DNA from: Puffinus mauretanicus
Taxonomy: Eukaryota > Chordata > Aves > Procellariiformes > Procellariidae
DNA length: 64,000 nucleotides
Reading direction: 5' to 3'
Assembly (NCBI GenBank): GCA_023333565.1
Contig: JAJKFH010001934.1
Location: 1-64,000, forward strand
Shown piece after piece: positions 1-22,964 of the stretch (its first letter is position 1; each line of letters starts with the position of its first letter). The translations under genes were made by a program, and so were the position numbers. The notes beneath the pieces are model-generated. The model had not been told where the DNA came from and did not search any database. It saw nothing but the letters and a program-made list of their open reading frames with translations.

Positions 1-378
1 GGGGCTGTAGGGGGCTGTATGGGGTTGGGGAGGCTGGAGGGGGCTGTATGGGGTTGTATGGGGTTGGGGGGCTGTATGGGGCTGTATGGCGTTGGGGGAG
101 CTGTATGGAGCTGTATGGGGTTGGGGCAGCTGGAGGGGGCTGTATGGGCTTGGAGGGACTGGAAGGGGCTATAAAGGGCTGTATGGGATTGGGGGGGCTG
201 TATGGGGCTGGAGGGGGCTATATAGGGCTGTATGGGGCTGGGGGGGCTGTATGGGGCTGTATGGGGTTGAGGGGGCTGGAGGGAGCTATATAGGGCTGTA
301 TGTGGCTTGGGGGGGGGGGCTGTATGGGGCAGGGGGGGCTGTATGGGGCTGGGGGGGGCTGTATGGGGCTGCCTGGGG
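1..378. repeat. G-rich tandem repeat, about 10-bp units (GGGGCTGTAT variants), in a SYTL1 intron
   Basis: Imperfect copies of GGGGCTGTAT, mixed with GGGGTTGGGG and GGAGGGGGCT, run from the window edge to about 378, just before the unique intron sequence that leads to the acceptor at 501. The + strand has many runs of four or more G, so it could form G-quadruplexes. Long open frames here are caused by the repeat and do not look like protein. The array may extend left of the window. Confidence 0.85.
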
Positions 379-501
379 CATGCAAGGCCAGCACAGCACC
401 GGGCACTTGCTGGGAGCTGGGTGCCCTCAGGAGCCCGCAGGAGCCCTCAGGATGGGGGTCCAGGGAGGGGGGGCTGACCCCCCTCTGCTTTGCATTTCCA
501 G

Positions 502-2198
502 GGGCCGGGGACCCCCCAGACGGATCAGGCATCCCCGGGCCGGGGGTCCCCGCAGAACGGCCACGTGCCCCCGAGCAGCCTGCTGACCACCAGCTCCTCC
601 GTGTCCAGCCTCAGCTCCTCCACGGTACGGGGCTGGGGGCTGCCGGTGCGGAAGGGGGGGGGGTGTCACCTCTCCAACCCCCCCCATTTCGGGGGGGCCT
701 GACCCCGTCCTGCCGCCCCGCAGCTGAGCGGCAGCCTGATGAGCCTGTACAGCGAGGGGGAGCTGGGCAGCGTGGCCGTGCGGGGCTGCGTCCAGTTCTC
801 CCTCCGCTACGACCCGGCCAAGAAGGAGCTGCAGGTCCACGTGCTGCGGTGCCGCGAGCTGGCCGAGGCCAAAAAGCAGCGGTCGGACCCGTGAGTGTCC
901 CGGCCCCGAGCGGCGATGCCCAGGCGATGCCCACGGTGGTACCCATTGCCTCCACCTCCTTTTTTTTGGTGCCAGGTACATCAAGACGTACCTACTGCCG
1001 GATAAGTCCAACCGCAGCAAACGCAAGACCACGGTGCGGAAAAGGAGCTTGGATCCCATCTTCAATGAGACCCTCAAGGTTTCTAAGCCTGGGGTGGTTT
1101 TTGGGAGGTCCCCCTGGTTCAAGGGGGGGATGGATGGGTGGGGGTGGATAACGTCACCCTGTCTGTGTCCCCTCCCCGCCAGTACAAGCTGGAGAAGAGG
1201 GACCTGCAGGGCCGGACCCTGAACCTCTCGGTGTGGCACCACGACAGCCTGGGCAGGAACCTTTTCCTGGGGGAGGTGGAGATCGCGCTGGGCGCCTGGG
1301 ACTGGGCCAACACGCGCCCCGAGTGGTTCAGCCTCCAGCCCCGGGTGAGTCCCCAGCCCCCCCAGCCCATCCCCCTGCCTCACCACAGCCCCCCATAACC
1401 CCCCCCCATCCTCCCCAGATGCCCATCTCCTCCGACGGCCTCGCCAGCCGGGGCAACCTCAACTTGGCATTGAAGTTCATCCCCGCCGGCTCGGAAGGTG
1501 AGAGGTGCCCGTGGGCATTGGGAGGGGGGGGGTCCGGCACGGCAGGGTGCCCCTGACCCCTCTCACCTGCAGACGGGGGGCTGCCACCCACGGGCGAGCT
1601 GCACATCTGGGTGAAGGATGCTCAGAGCCTCATCCCCCTGCAGAGCGGCACCGTGGACGCCTTCGTCCAGTGGTAAGAGGGTGGGGGGCACCCTGGGGGG
1701 CACCCAGAGGGGCTGATGTGTGTGTGTGTGTCCCTCACCCCGCTGTCACCCCCAGCTACGTGCTGCCGGACGACAGCAAGGCCAGCCGGCAGAAGACGCG
1801 GGTGGTGAAGCGGAGCCTCAACCCCCTCTTTAACCACACCATGGTCTACGACGGCTTCCAGGCCAAGGACTTGGCCGAGGCGTGCGCCGAGTTCACCCTC
1901 TGGCACCACGAAGCCTTTTCCAAGCGCCAGCTGGGTGGCATCCGGCTCAGCCTGGGCACAGGTGGGGTGGTGGGGGGGGGAGCCCTGGGGTGCCCCCTGA
2001 GGCTTGCGGGGGCGGGGGGTGGTGACGGGGGGGGATGACGGTGGTGGTCTCTCCACAGGGCACAGCTACGGGCTGCCGGTGGGCTGGATGGACTCGACGG
2101 CGGAGGAGCGGGGGGTATGGGGACGCCTGCTCCAGCAGCCCGGGCAGTGGGTGGAAGCGCTGCTGCCCCTGCGGACCAACCTGGTACCCCGGGCATAA
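502..2198 (+). CDS. SYTL1: SYTL1 (synaptotagmin-like 1, Slp1), 3' part: C2A and C2B domains
   Basis: Eight exons join in phase: 502-624, 724-890, 976-1078, 1183-1344, 1419-1497, 1573-1672, 1756-1961 and 2059-2198, ending at TAA 2196-2198. All have AG acceptors and GT donors and together encode 359 residues; the N-terminal Rab27-binding part lies left of the window. The first exon is a Ser/Thr-rich linker ([16 protein letters not shown]). C2A starts near [13 protein letters not shown] and contains [13 protein letters not shown] and [10 protein letters not shown]2B starts near [13 protein letters not shown], with [16 protein letters not shown] and [16 protein letters not shown]. The tandem C2 pair with the [17 protein letters not shown] segment fits the synaptotagmin-like family, whose members tether Rab27 vesicles to membranes. 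The SYTL1 assignment rather than another Slp rests on length, the C-terminus and its place beside MAP3K6. No clear polyA signal was found before the opposite gene's 3' end. Confidence 0.88.
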
Positions 2199-2362
2199 CC
2201 CCCAGCCTCCCCTCATGGACCACCCGATGCCAGCGGGACCCCACAGTGGGGGGGACAGAGCTGCCCCCCCAGAGCATCACTGTGTGGGGCTGGGGTCTGT
2301 GCCCCCCACCCCGACGCTTGCGGCAGCAATGAAGTGGCACCGGAGGGCACATTTGGCGGCTG

Positions 2363-2368
2363 TTTATT
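2363..2368 (-). other. Poly(A) signal of MAP3K6 (AATAAA on the minus strand)
   Basis: TTTATT on the + strand reads AATAAA on the minus strand, about 70 bp after the MAP3K6 stop codon at 2439-2441. This gives a very short 3' UTR of about 0.1 kb. The signal is only about 165 bp from the SYTL1 stop codon on the other strand, so the two transcripts end almost face to face. Confidence 0.75.
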
Positions 2369-2438
2369 GTTGTGGGGATCGTACCCCGGCTGTCCCGGGG
2401 TGGCACCCCCCGGGCTCCGCTGGTCCCCGGGGGATGTG

Positions 2439-12048
<9,610 letters not shown>

Positions 12049-12087
12049 GGCCGGGACAGCCAGACCCACCGAGGGGGCTTGGACCGA

Positions 12088-12610
12088 GCACCGGGAGAGC
12101 CCGTACCCTGCACCGAGCTGCCTTGGTCCTTACCGGGAGAGCCCTTACCTTGCACCGGGCTGCCCTGCACCGCGGTGCCTTATTCCGTCCCGGAGAGCCC
12201 GTAGTCTGCACCGGGCTGCCCTAATTCCCCCCCGGGAGAGCCTGTACCCTGTACCGGGCTGTCCTGCACCGGCTTGCCCTGCTCCTTACCGGGAGAGCCC
12301 GCACCCCGCACCGGGCTGCCCCGTTCCCCACCGGGAGAGCTCGTACCGGGCTGCCCCCTTCCTTACCGGGAGAGCCCGCACCCCGCACCGGGCTGCCCCA
12401 TTCCCCACCGGGAGAGCTCGTACCGGGCTGCCCCGCTCCTTCCCGGGAGAGCCCGCACCCCGCACCGGGCTGCTCCGTTCCTTACCGGGAGAGCACGCAC
12501 CGGGATGCCCCGTTCCCCACCGGGAGAGCCCGCATCGGGATGCCCCGTTCCCCACCGGGAGAACCCGCATCGGGCTGCCCCGTTCCCCACCGGGAGAGCT
12601 CCCTACCGCG
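12088..12610. repeat. GC-rich minisatellite, 35-42 bp units, directly upstream of the MAP3K6 start codon
   Basis: About 13 copies of CCGGGAGAGCCCGCACCGGG…GCCCCGTTCCCCA, with some units enlarged by a CCCGCAC insertion. The array begins about 40 bp 5' of the MAP3K6 ATG (12046-12048), so it must lie in the 5' UTR, the proximal promoter or a 5' intron. GC content is extreme and the array lies in a CpG-rich stretch that runs to about 13,000. Confidence 0.88.
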
Positions 12611-13100
12611 CCGGCTCGCACCGGGAGGGTCCGCCCCGCTCCCCGGGCTCCTTCCCGGGCTGCCCCGCACCGGGCTCCGCTCCGCCCCGCTCCGCCCCGG
12701 GCACCGGGCGCCGCTTCCGCCTGGCCCGGCCGTGAGTCACCGGCGGCCCCGCCTGCCCGCCCCGGGACGGGACGGACCCCCCCGGCCGGATCCTGCCCCG
12801 CGACGGGCACCGGTTGCAAAAGGCCGGTTGCGAAAGGGGAGCGGGGAGAAGGGGAAGTGTGGGGGGCCGGGGCGGCCCGGGGCCGGTTCCCCCTCCCTCT
12901 CCAGAAATAACGGCCCCAAAGTCGCCCGGCGAAGCAAAGACGGGGTTCTCTGGGCGGCGAAGGGCCAGGCAGCCCCCCCACCCCCCGTATTCCCATCGCA
13001 TCGCCCCGGCCGGGGCGAGGGGCTGGGGGGCTGGCTGGGGAGGAGGGGGCCGTGCGGGCAGAGCTGCGGGGACAGGGGACAGGGGACAGGGGACAGGCTG
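12611..13100. promoter_or_regulatory. CpG-rich probable promoter region of MAP3K6, with an AP-1-type site
   Basis: Non-repetitive, very GC- and CpG-rich sequence upstream of MAP3K6 on its 5' side. TGAGTCA, a consensus AP-1/CRE-like site, is at 12733-12739. No TATA box is evident and no transcription start can be fixed from sequence alone. The call rests on position and composition only. Confidence 0.35.
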
Positions 13101-13132
13101 GCACAGCACCCTGGCCTCGGCCGCCGTGCAGG

Positions 13133-13661
13133 CGGACAAGCCACCGCACAGACAGACAAGCCACCACACAGACAGACAAGCCACCGAGCAGGCAGACAAG
13201 CCACCGCACAGACAGACAAGCCACCGAGCAGGCAGACAAGCCACCACACAGACAGACAAGCCACCACACAGACAGACAAGCCACCGAGCAGGCAGACAAG
13301 CCACCGCACAGACAGACAAGCCACCGAGCAGGCAGACAAGCCACCGCACAGACAGACAAGCCACCGCGCAGGCAAACAAGCCACCGCGCAGGCAGACAAG
13401 CCACCGCGCAGGCAGACAAGCCACCGCGCAGGCAGACAAGCCACCGCGCAGGCAAACAAGCCACCAAGCAGGCAGACAAGCCACCGTGCCGGCAGACAAG
13501 CCACCGAGCAGGCAGACAAGCCACCGCGCAGGCAGACAAGCCACCACGCAGGCAGACAAGCCACCACGCAGGCAGACAAGCCACCACGCAGGCAGACAAG
13601 CCACCGCACAGACAGACAAGCCACCGCACAGACAGACAAGCCACCGCACAGACAGACAAAC
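13133..13661. repeat. 20-bp minisatellite (GACAAGCCACCGCACAGACA), about 26 copies
   Basis: Regular 20-bp units with the constant core GACAAGCCACC and two variant halves, GCACAGACA and GAGCAGGCA or GCGCAGGCA, which alternate and cluster. Neither strand of the unit has a stop codon and 20 is not divisible by 3, so all six frames stay open and give spurious ORFs of up to about 695 codons (QTSHRTDRQATEQADKPP type). No evidence of real coding. Confidence 0.93.
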
Positions 13662-14130
13662 TGTCCCAGCCTTGTTCCCACGGCAGGGCCGGGCCAGCCC
13701 GGGGCAGGAGGGAGGAGCGGGGACGGCGGGTGCCCGGGGACGGCGGGACACGGAGCCCTGCCTGCCCAGGCCTGCTGCTCAGCCCCACCGCCATTTCGGA
13801 GAAGGCAGAGCCGGGGGCGCGGTGGCTGCGGCCCACACCGTGCCCGGCCTCCTCCCCCGCTGCCGCAGGAAGGAATGCGTCCCTCCTCCCCATCGCCCAG
13901 CGTTAGCAGGGCTGGATGCGGCCGCAGAGGTGCGTGTCCCCGCCTCGAGCCCTGGCCCACGCTCATCTGGAGCCAGGGAGCCCAGCCCAGCAACTCCCCC
14001 AATTCCTCCAGCCTTGGCTTGTGGCCACCCCTGCCCGCCACAGCCCCCGGGGCCAGGCGAGGGACATGCCCCATGGAGGGGACACCACGGGCTGAGATCC
14101 CCAGGACAGGAAGGGATGATGTCCTGTTGC

Positions 14131-14352
14131 TCCATCCTCCAGCATGGCATCTCCCATCCCCATACTGGTTCTCCTCCCCTGGTCACTGGGAGGACTGGAG
14201 TCGCTCCATCCTCCAGCATGGCATCTCCCATCCCCATACTGGTTCCCCTCCCCTGGTCACTGGGAGGACTGGAGTCGCTCCATCCTCCAGCATGGCATCT
14301 CCCATCCCCATACTGGTTCCCCTCCCCTGGTCACTGGGAGGACTGGAGTCAC
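14131..14352. repeat. 74-bp direct repeat, 3 near-identical copies
   Basis: The segment starting TCCATCCTCCAGCATGGCAT and ending TGGGAGGACTGGAGTCGC occurs at 14131, 14205 and 14279 with a strict 74-bp period and only a few mismatches (for example TTCTCC against TTCCCC). The near identity suggests recent duplication or gene-conversion-like homogenisation. No gene was recognised around it. Confidence 0.93.
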
Positions 14353-14515
14353 TCAGGACCCTCCACCGACACCAAGCTGTGGGCAGGACGCAGCCACATC
14401 CCCAACTGCAGGTACGGGGTTTGCAACCAAAATCTCCCAGGGCAGCACCCACCTCTGGGGGTGACGGGGTGATGGGTGACAATGACACGGACACCGAGAA
14501 TAGGAGGAAAATCCT

Positions 14516-14521
14516 TTTATT
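14516..14521 (-). other. Candidate poly(A) signal (AATAAA, minus strand)
   Basis: TTTATT on the + strand reads AATAAA on the minus strand, about 0.7 kb 3' of an orphan exon candidate at 15199-15247 and 2.2 kb 3' of the CD164L2 stop. It could end an unrecognised transcript or an extended CD164L2 3' UTR, or be chance. Confidence 0.3.
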
Positions 14522-14969
14522 GGGTCTCTGTCCCCCCTGCGCCGGCTCAGGCTCTGCCCAGCGTGGGGCGGGGGGCTTGGCCGGCAAAGTGCCACCTTGC
14601 TGCCAGCCACGGCCATGTGTCCTCTGATCCCTGGGGTGCCCTGCGTCCCCCGGGGTCCTGGGAAGCACAGGGTGGGGGGGAGCCTAAGGCTGGGCATTCA
14701 GGGCTGGATGGGATCCCCGTGCCCGGCTGCACCCCTCTGCCCTGCTCTGCCCACCCCAGGGAGCGGCTGGAGGGTGCAACCATGGCCACGCTGGGTGCAA
14801 ACCCCCCCGGAGCATCCCCAGCCGCACTGGGGACAGGGGTCAGGCCTGGGTGACGTGTCCCCTCCTGTCCCCCCCCCCGGGGCAGAGAGGGCAGCCTGGG
14901 GCAGAGCCAGCTTTGCATAGTTGTGGTGCGGGCAGGGGGCCTGCGGCCAGCACAGGGGGGGACGGTCCA

Positions 14970-15128
14970 GCAGCGGGCAGGGATGCTGGCACCGGGCAGG
15001 GACACCGGCAGCGGGCAGGGATGCTGGCACCGGGCAGGGATGCCGGCAGCGGGCAGGGACTGCCGGCAGCGGGCAGGGACGCCGGCAGCGGGCAGGGATG
15101 CTGGCAGCGGGCAGGGACGCTGGCAGCG
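14970..15128. repeat. 19-bp minisatellite (GCAGCGGGCAGGGATGCTG), 8 copies
   Basis: Eight tandem 19-bp units, one expanded to 20 bp (GGGACTGCCG). Variation is limited to GCAGC/GCACC and ATGCTG/ACGCCG/ACACCG positions. It is flanked by GC-rich sequence with no recognised gene. Confidence 0.9.
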
Positions 15129-15198
15129 CTGGCCTCTTCTCTGCCTGCCCTGGGGAGGACGAGGGCAGCATCTCCCCAGCCTGGGGCGCGCGGTGGCC

Positions 15199-15247
15199 TC
15201 AGATCCTGGTGCAGCGGACAGAGAAGAGCGCGTAGCAGAAAGGGACC
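15199..15247 (-). other. Orphan terminal-exon candidate (VPFCYALFSVRCTRI, stop)
   Basis: On the minus strand a good polypyrimidine tract and acceptor (CCACCGCCTCCCCAG) is followed by a short frame that ends VPFCYALFSVRCTRI and TGA at 15199-15201. An AATAAA lies about 0.7 kb further 3'. I do not recognise the peptide and found no convincing upstream exons between here and CD164L2, so it may be a chance match. It lies in the interval where human carries FCN3, but the peptide does not look like the end of a fibrinogen-like domain. Confidence 0.2.
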
Positions 15248-15534
15248 CTGGGGAGGCGGTGGTGGGGGGGGGGGTCCAGCCCCCTGCAGCCCCCAGGGAG
15301 TGGGGTGCAGGGAGGGGTGCCCCAGTGCCCAACCTGCTGCACCTATGCGGGTGGCAAAGCCATAGGGAAGGGTTGGCCCCCACAGTTGGGAATTGGGGTG
15401 CCTGGATGGGAGCTACCGCAGGGGAGGGATGGGGGGGGGGCACAGGCTTTCTGCAGTCGTGCCCCTCGCCCCTTGCACCCCCACCCCAGCTACACGAACC
15501 CCCCCGGACACGAGACAGACACCACCTCGCAGAG

Positions 15535-15540
15535 TTTAAT
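15535..15540 (-). other. Candidate poly(A) signal (ATTAAA) for CD164L2
   Basis: TTTAAT on the + strand reads ATTAAA on the minus strand, about 1.2 kb 3' of the CD164L2 stop codon. It would define a GC-rich 3' UTR covering about 15,520-16,766, in which no other coding feature was recognised. Confidence 0.4.
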
Positions 15541-16766
15541 TGGGGCAGCCCACGCTACAAATCTCACCCCACGGCACACGGCACACCCCCCCCCTCCCCA
15601 AAACAACACACAGAAAAGGGGGGGGGGGGGCTGGGGACCCCCCCCAAACACCCCCACAGCAACACAGAGACACAGCAAAACAACACAGCAAGGCCCTGGC
15701 ACGGAGGGGCTGGGGGGGGCCGGGGTGGGCAGCGGCTGCGGGGGGGGTGGGAGCAGGGGGCTGGGTGCTGCAGCCAAAATGCTGAAGGGAAAAGCACCTG
15801 AGAGCCCAGTGGGGAAAGAGGGGACCCCAAGCCCCCCCTCCCCAGCGAGCCCCAAGGCTGTGGGGAGGCAATGGGTGCAACGGGGGCATCGGGGGGGGCC
15901 CAGGATGGGGAGGGGGGCTGCTGGGTGCTCTTTAACTGGGGCTGAACTGGGCCCTGCAGCTCCCGTCCTGCCGAGAGTGCTGGGGGGGCTGCACCCTGCT
16001 GCCGCAGGGCCGGGGGGGGCCGGGGACCCCTCACCCAGGTGGCAGAAGGGGCACGGATGTGCCAAGCGGCTGCATCCCTCCAGGGGCTCCGTGCATGAAA
16101 GGGGGGCGAGGGGGGACACCCCCTTCCCTTCCACCGCTAACGACTCCCAGGAAAACAGCAAACCAGCCGGGAAACCCCCTTCACGCAAACCAGGAGAGAG
16201 GGACCACGGCATCCTCCCCCCCCCCCGGGGAGGGGCGAGGGAAGGGTCAAGCTCTGGGGGTGCAGAGGGGCAGCCCCCTCCCCATCGCCGCCAGCACCCA
16301 GCACCTACTGGTTGTCCTCTCTGGCAGCGTGCAAGGAAAGAGAGACGGGGCACGGCCCCACGCGTTAGACACGGCGAGCCCCACAGCACCAGGCGAGGGG
16401 GGAGAAGAGCAACAGGCCCCCACTTGGTTCAGCTCAGGGGGATGGATTTGGGGGTTCCCACGTTCCCCATGGGGCTCGGAGCCAGGATCTGGCCAGGCAG
16501 CGACAGACAGAGGAGGTGGCAGGGGGACGGGCAGGGGAGGACGGGCCCCTCCATCACCCAAATCCTCCCCACACCGGGCAGGGACGGACCGGCACAAACA
16601 GCCACGGGAGACAACACTCAGCTGCGAGACAGGACACGGCCAGAGCGGCCACGGAGCCCCCCCGCGCTGGGGCTGACCCCCATTTTTTGGCTTCAAGGGT
16701 GGGCTTGGCCCAGGCACGAGCCGGTGCGGGTCCCCCCCCTCCATCCCGGCCGGGGGTGCGGGAGCC

Positions 16767-20558
<3,792 letters not shown>

Positions 20559-20720
20559 GGCCCGGCCCGGTTATGCTCGGCTTAGCCAGGCTCAGCTCAG
20601 CCAAGCTCAGCTCAGCCAGGTCCCAGCGGGAGGCGTCGGCTGCGGCACCGCGGAGCTCCCGGGAGAGCGGAGCGGAGTCGCGGGCACATGCGCGCCCGCG
20701 GGAGGCGGCCCCGGCGGCGG
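20559..20720 (-). promoter_or_regulatory. Probable CD164L2 promoter and 5' UTR
   Basis: This is the CpG-rich stretch directly 5' of the CD164L2 start codon (ATG on the minus strand at 20556-20558, GGCCATGGC context). It contains a short tandem CTCAGCTCAGCCAAG repeat at about 20,590-20,620. No TATA box is evident. The call is based on position and composition. Confidence 0.4.
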
Positions 20721-20930
20721 CGGGGGGCGGGCAGGGGCGGCCCCGCCTCGTCCCGCCCCGCCCCGGGGGACCGGACCCGTGTGGGGGGGGGCCGCTCCCG
20801 AGGGGCATCCCACGCCCCCCGCCCACGGCTGCACGCTGCCGTGCCCGTGGGAAAGGCGGGGGTGCCCCGGTCTCGGGGGGCTCCGGAGCGCCGGGCGCTG
20901 CACCCCCCGCATGCGCTGCTCCGCTGAACG

Positions 20931-21860
20931 CACTGCACTGCACTGCACGCACTCTCCACTGCGTGTACACTGCACCCACTGCACCCACTGCACCCACTGC
21001 ACCCACTGCACCCACTGTCCACTGCGTGTACACTGCACGCACTGCACGCACTGCACCCACTGCACTCACTGCACGCACTGTCCACTGCGTGTACACTGCA
21101 CGCACTGCACCCACTGCACCCACTGCAGTCACTGCACGCACTGCACCCACTGCACCCACTGCACCCACTGCACGCACTGTCCACTGCGTGTACACTGCAC
21201 GCACTGCACCCACTGCACCCACTGCACTCACTGCACGCACTGTCCACTGCGTGTACACTGCACCCACTGCACCCACTGCACCCACTGCAGTCACTGCACG
21301 CACTGTCCACTGCGTGTACACTGCACCCACTGCACCCTGCCTGTGCTCTGCACACCCTGTGCTCACTGCACTTGCTGCACGCATTGCACACACTGCACAC
21401 GCGCTGCACACCCTGCGCTCACTGCACACGCTGCACGCACTGCACACGCTGCGTGTACCCTGCACACCCTGCGCTCACTGCATACACTGTACTCACTGCA
21501 CACGCTGCACGCACTGCACACTGCGTACATTGCGCTCACTGCACACTGCCTGTGCGCTGCACATCCTATGCTCACTGCACTCACTGCATTCACTGCACAC
21601 ACTGCACACGGCATGCACACAGCCCACTGCACACCCTGCACACACTGCACGCACTGCACACCCTGCACTCACTGCACACCCTGCACTCACTGCACGCACT
21701 GCACACCCTGCACTCACTGCACACCCTGCACGCTGCATGCGCACTGCACACCTTGCATTCACTGCATTCACTGCACACTGCATGCACACAGCCCGCTGAA
21801 CACCCTGCACACCCTGCGCACTGCACACGCACTGCACACGCACTGCACACGCACTGCACG
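20931..21860. repeat. CACTGCACC-type tandem repeat, about 930 bp, with higher-order units
   Basis: The basic unit is 9 bp (ACTGCACCC, ACTGCACGC, ACTGCACAC, ACTGCACTC). Up to about 21,330 it is organised in higher-order blocks that each end with CACTGTCCACTGCGTGTACACTG. Further right the units degenerate to CACTGCACACCCTG. Stops are rare in any frame, so long false ORFs made of Cys, Thr and His appear. It lies between the divergent CD164L2 and GPR3 promoters and is rich in TGCA and CACTGC motifs on the + strand. Confidence 0.92.
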
Positions 21861-22112
21861 CGCTGCCCGTGCGCTGTCCGCTCGCCCCGCACGCCCGACG
21901 CGCACTGCACACGCACCCCCCCCAGCCCCCGCACTCCCCCCAGCCCCGTGCCCGGGGCACCGCGACCCTCCCCGGGGCTGCGGAGGGTCCCTCCGCCGGT
22001 CCCGCCCCCCCACTCCCGGGACGCGGCCGCAGCCGGCGGAGATGCCGGGGGGCCCCGCCGGGACCCGGGGCCGCGCCGTCGTTCAGCACCGCGAACAGCT
22101 CCTGCCGGGCCG

Positions 22113-22206
22113 GACCGAGCCGAGCCGGGCCGAGCCGGGCCGAGCCGAGCCGAACCGAGCCGAGCCGAGCCGAACCGAGCCGAGCCGAGCCGAGCCGGGC
22201 CGAGCT
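22113..22206. repeat. GAGCC/CGAGC pentamer repeat, about 18 units
   Basis: Near-perfect GAGCC pentamers, with some GGGCC and GAACC variants in a roughly regular order (CGAGCCGAGCCGAACCGAGC). The repeat is extremely GC-rich and lies in the CpG-rich region about 0.9 kb upstream of the GPR3 promoter elements. No gene was recognised in it. Confidence 0.9.
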
Positions 22207-22964
22207 CTCCCTGGACCCTGGGCGGGCTCCGGGGCGGCGGCTGCAGCGGGGCTGCACCGGGGGCTCCCGACCCCCGCGGGGTCCCGGCAGCGCCGCAGCC
22301 CGGCCCGGGCACCCCGGGACCCGCCTCCCCTTGGCCGGGACCGGCCAAACCCGGCGGGGGCAGGTTGCCGGGGAAGGCCTGAAATGCAGCGGGCTTCGAG
22401 GAACCGGCGCGGGGGAGAGTCCCGGCAGGGTCCCGGGGGTGCGCACGCCTTCTCCCTCTTCCTCCTCTTCCTCCTCCTCCTCCCCCGGGGAGGAGGGCTC
22501 CCTGCCAGCCGCCCTTCCCGCAGGCCCCCCCCCGGCCGGGCCAGGCCTTCCCGGTTCTCCCGGCGATGAATTATTCAGGGCCGCCTGGGAAAGCCGGGCC
22601 GCGGGGACCCGCGGAGGGGGGCTGCGCACCCCCGGCTGTGCGGGGGAGGACCCAGCTTCGCCCCCCCTTTTCCCCCCCCGGGCCTCCCCCTCCACACCCC
22701 ACGCCCAGCGCGCAAAGTGGAGCCCCCAAACCTCTGCAATGGGGGGGAACGGGGACGGGGCGGCTGAGCCGGCGCCCCCCTCCTCTGCAGCGCAGCCCTG
22801 CAAGGGCTTCGCAAGGACGGGGCGGGGGGACCCGGCCTGGGGGGGTCCCGGGGGCGGCGTGGGCCGGGGTGTGGGGGGGGTGTGTGTCTGTTTTTATGAA
22901 TGGGCTGCTCCATCCCCAGCGCGATTACTATGCGGCGCGCGCGCGCCCGCGCTGCCTCGCGGGG

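Noticed and set aside
12067..12069. MAP3K6 start 21 bp upstream of the chosen ATG
   Set aside because: The codon there is GTG, not ATG. The ATG at 12046-12048 has a strong Kozak context and gives the expected N-terminus.
12286..14627. Very long ORFs (up to about 695 codons) on both strands over 12.3-14.6 kb
   Set aside because: They are produced by the stop-free tandem repeats at 12,088-12,610 and 13,133-13,661, appear in all six frames and have no domain or splice logic.
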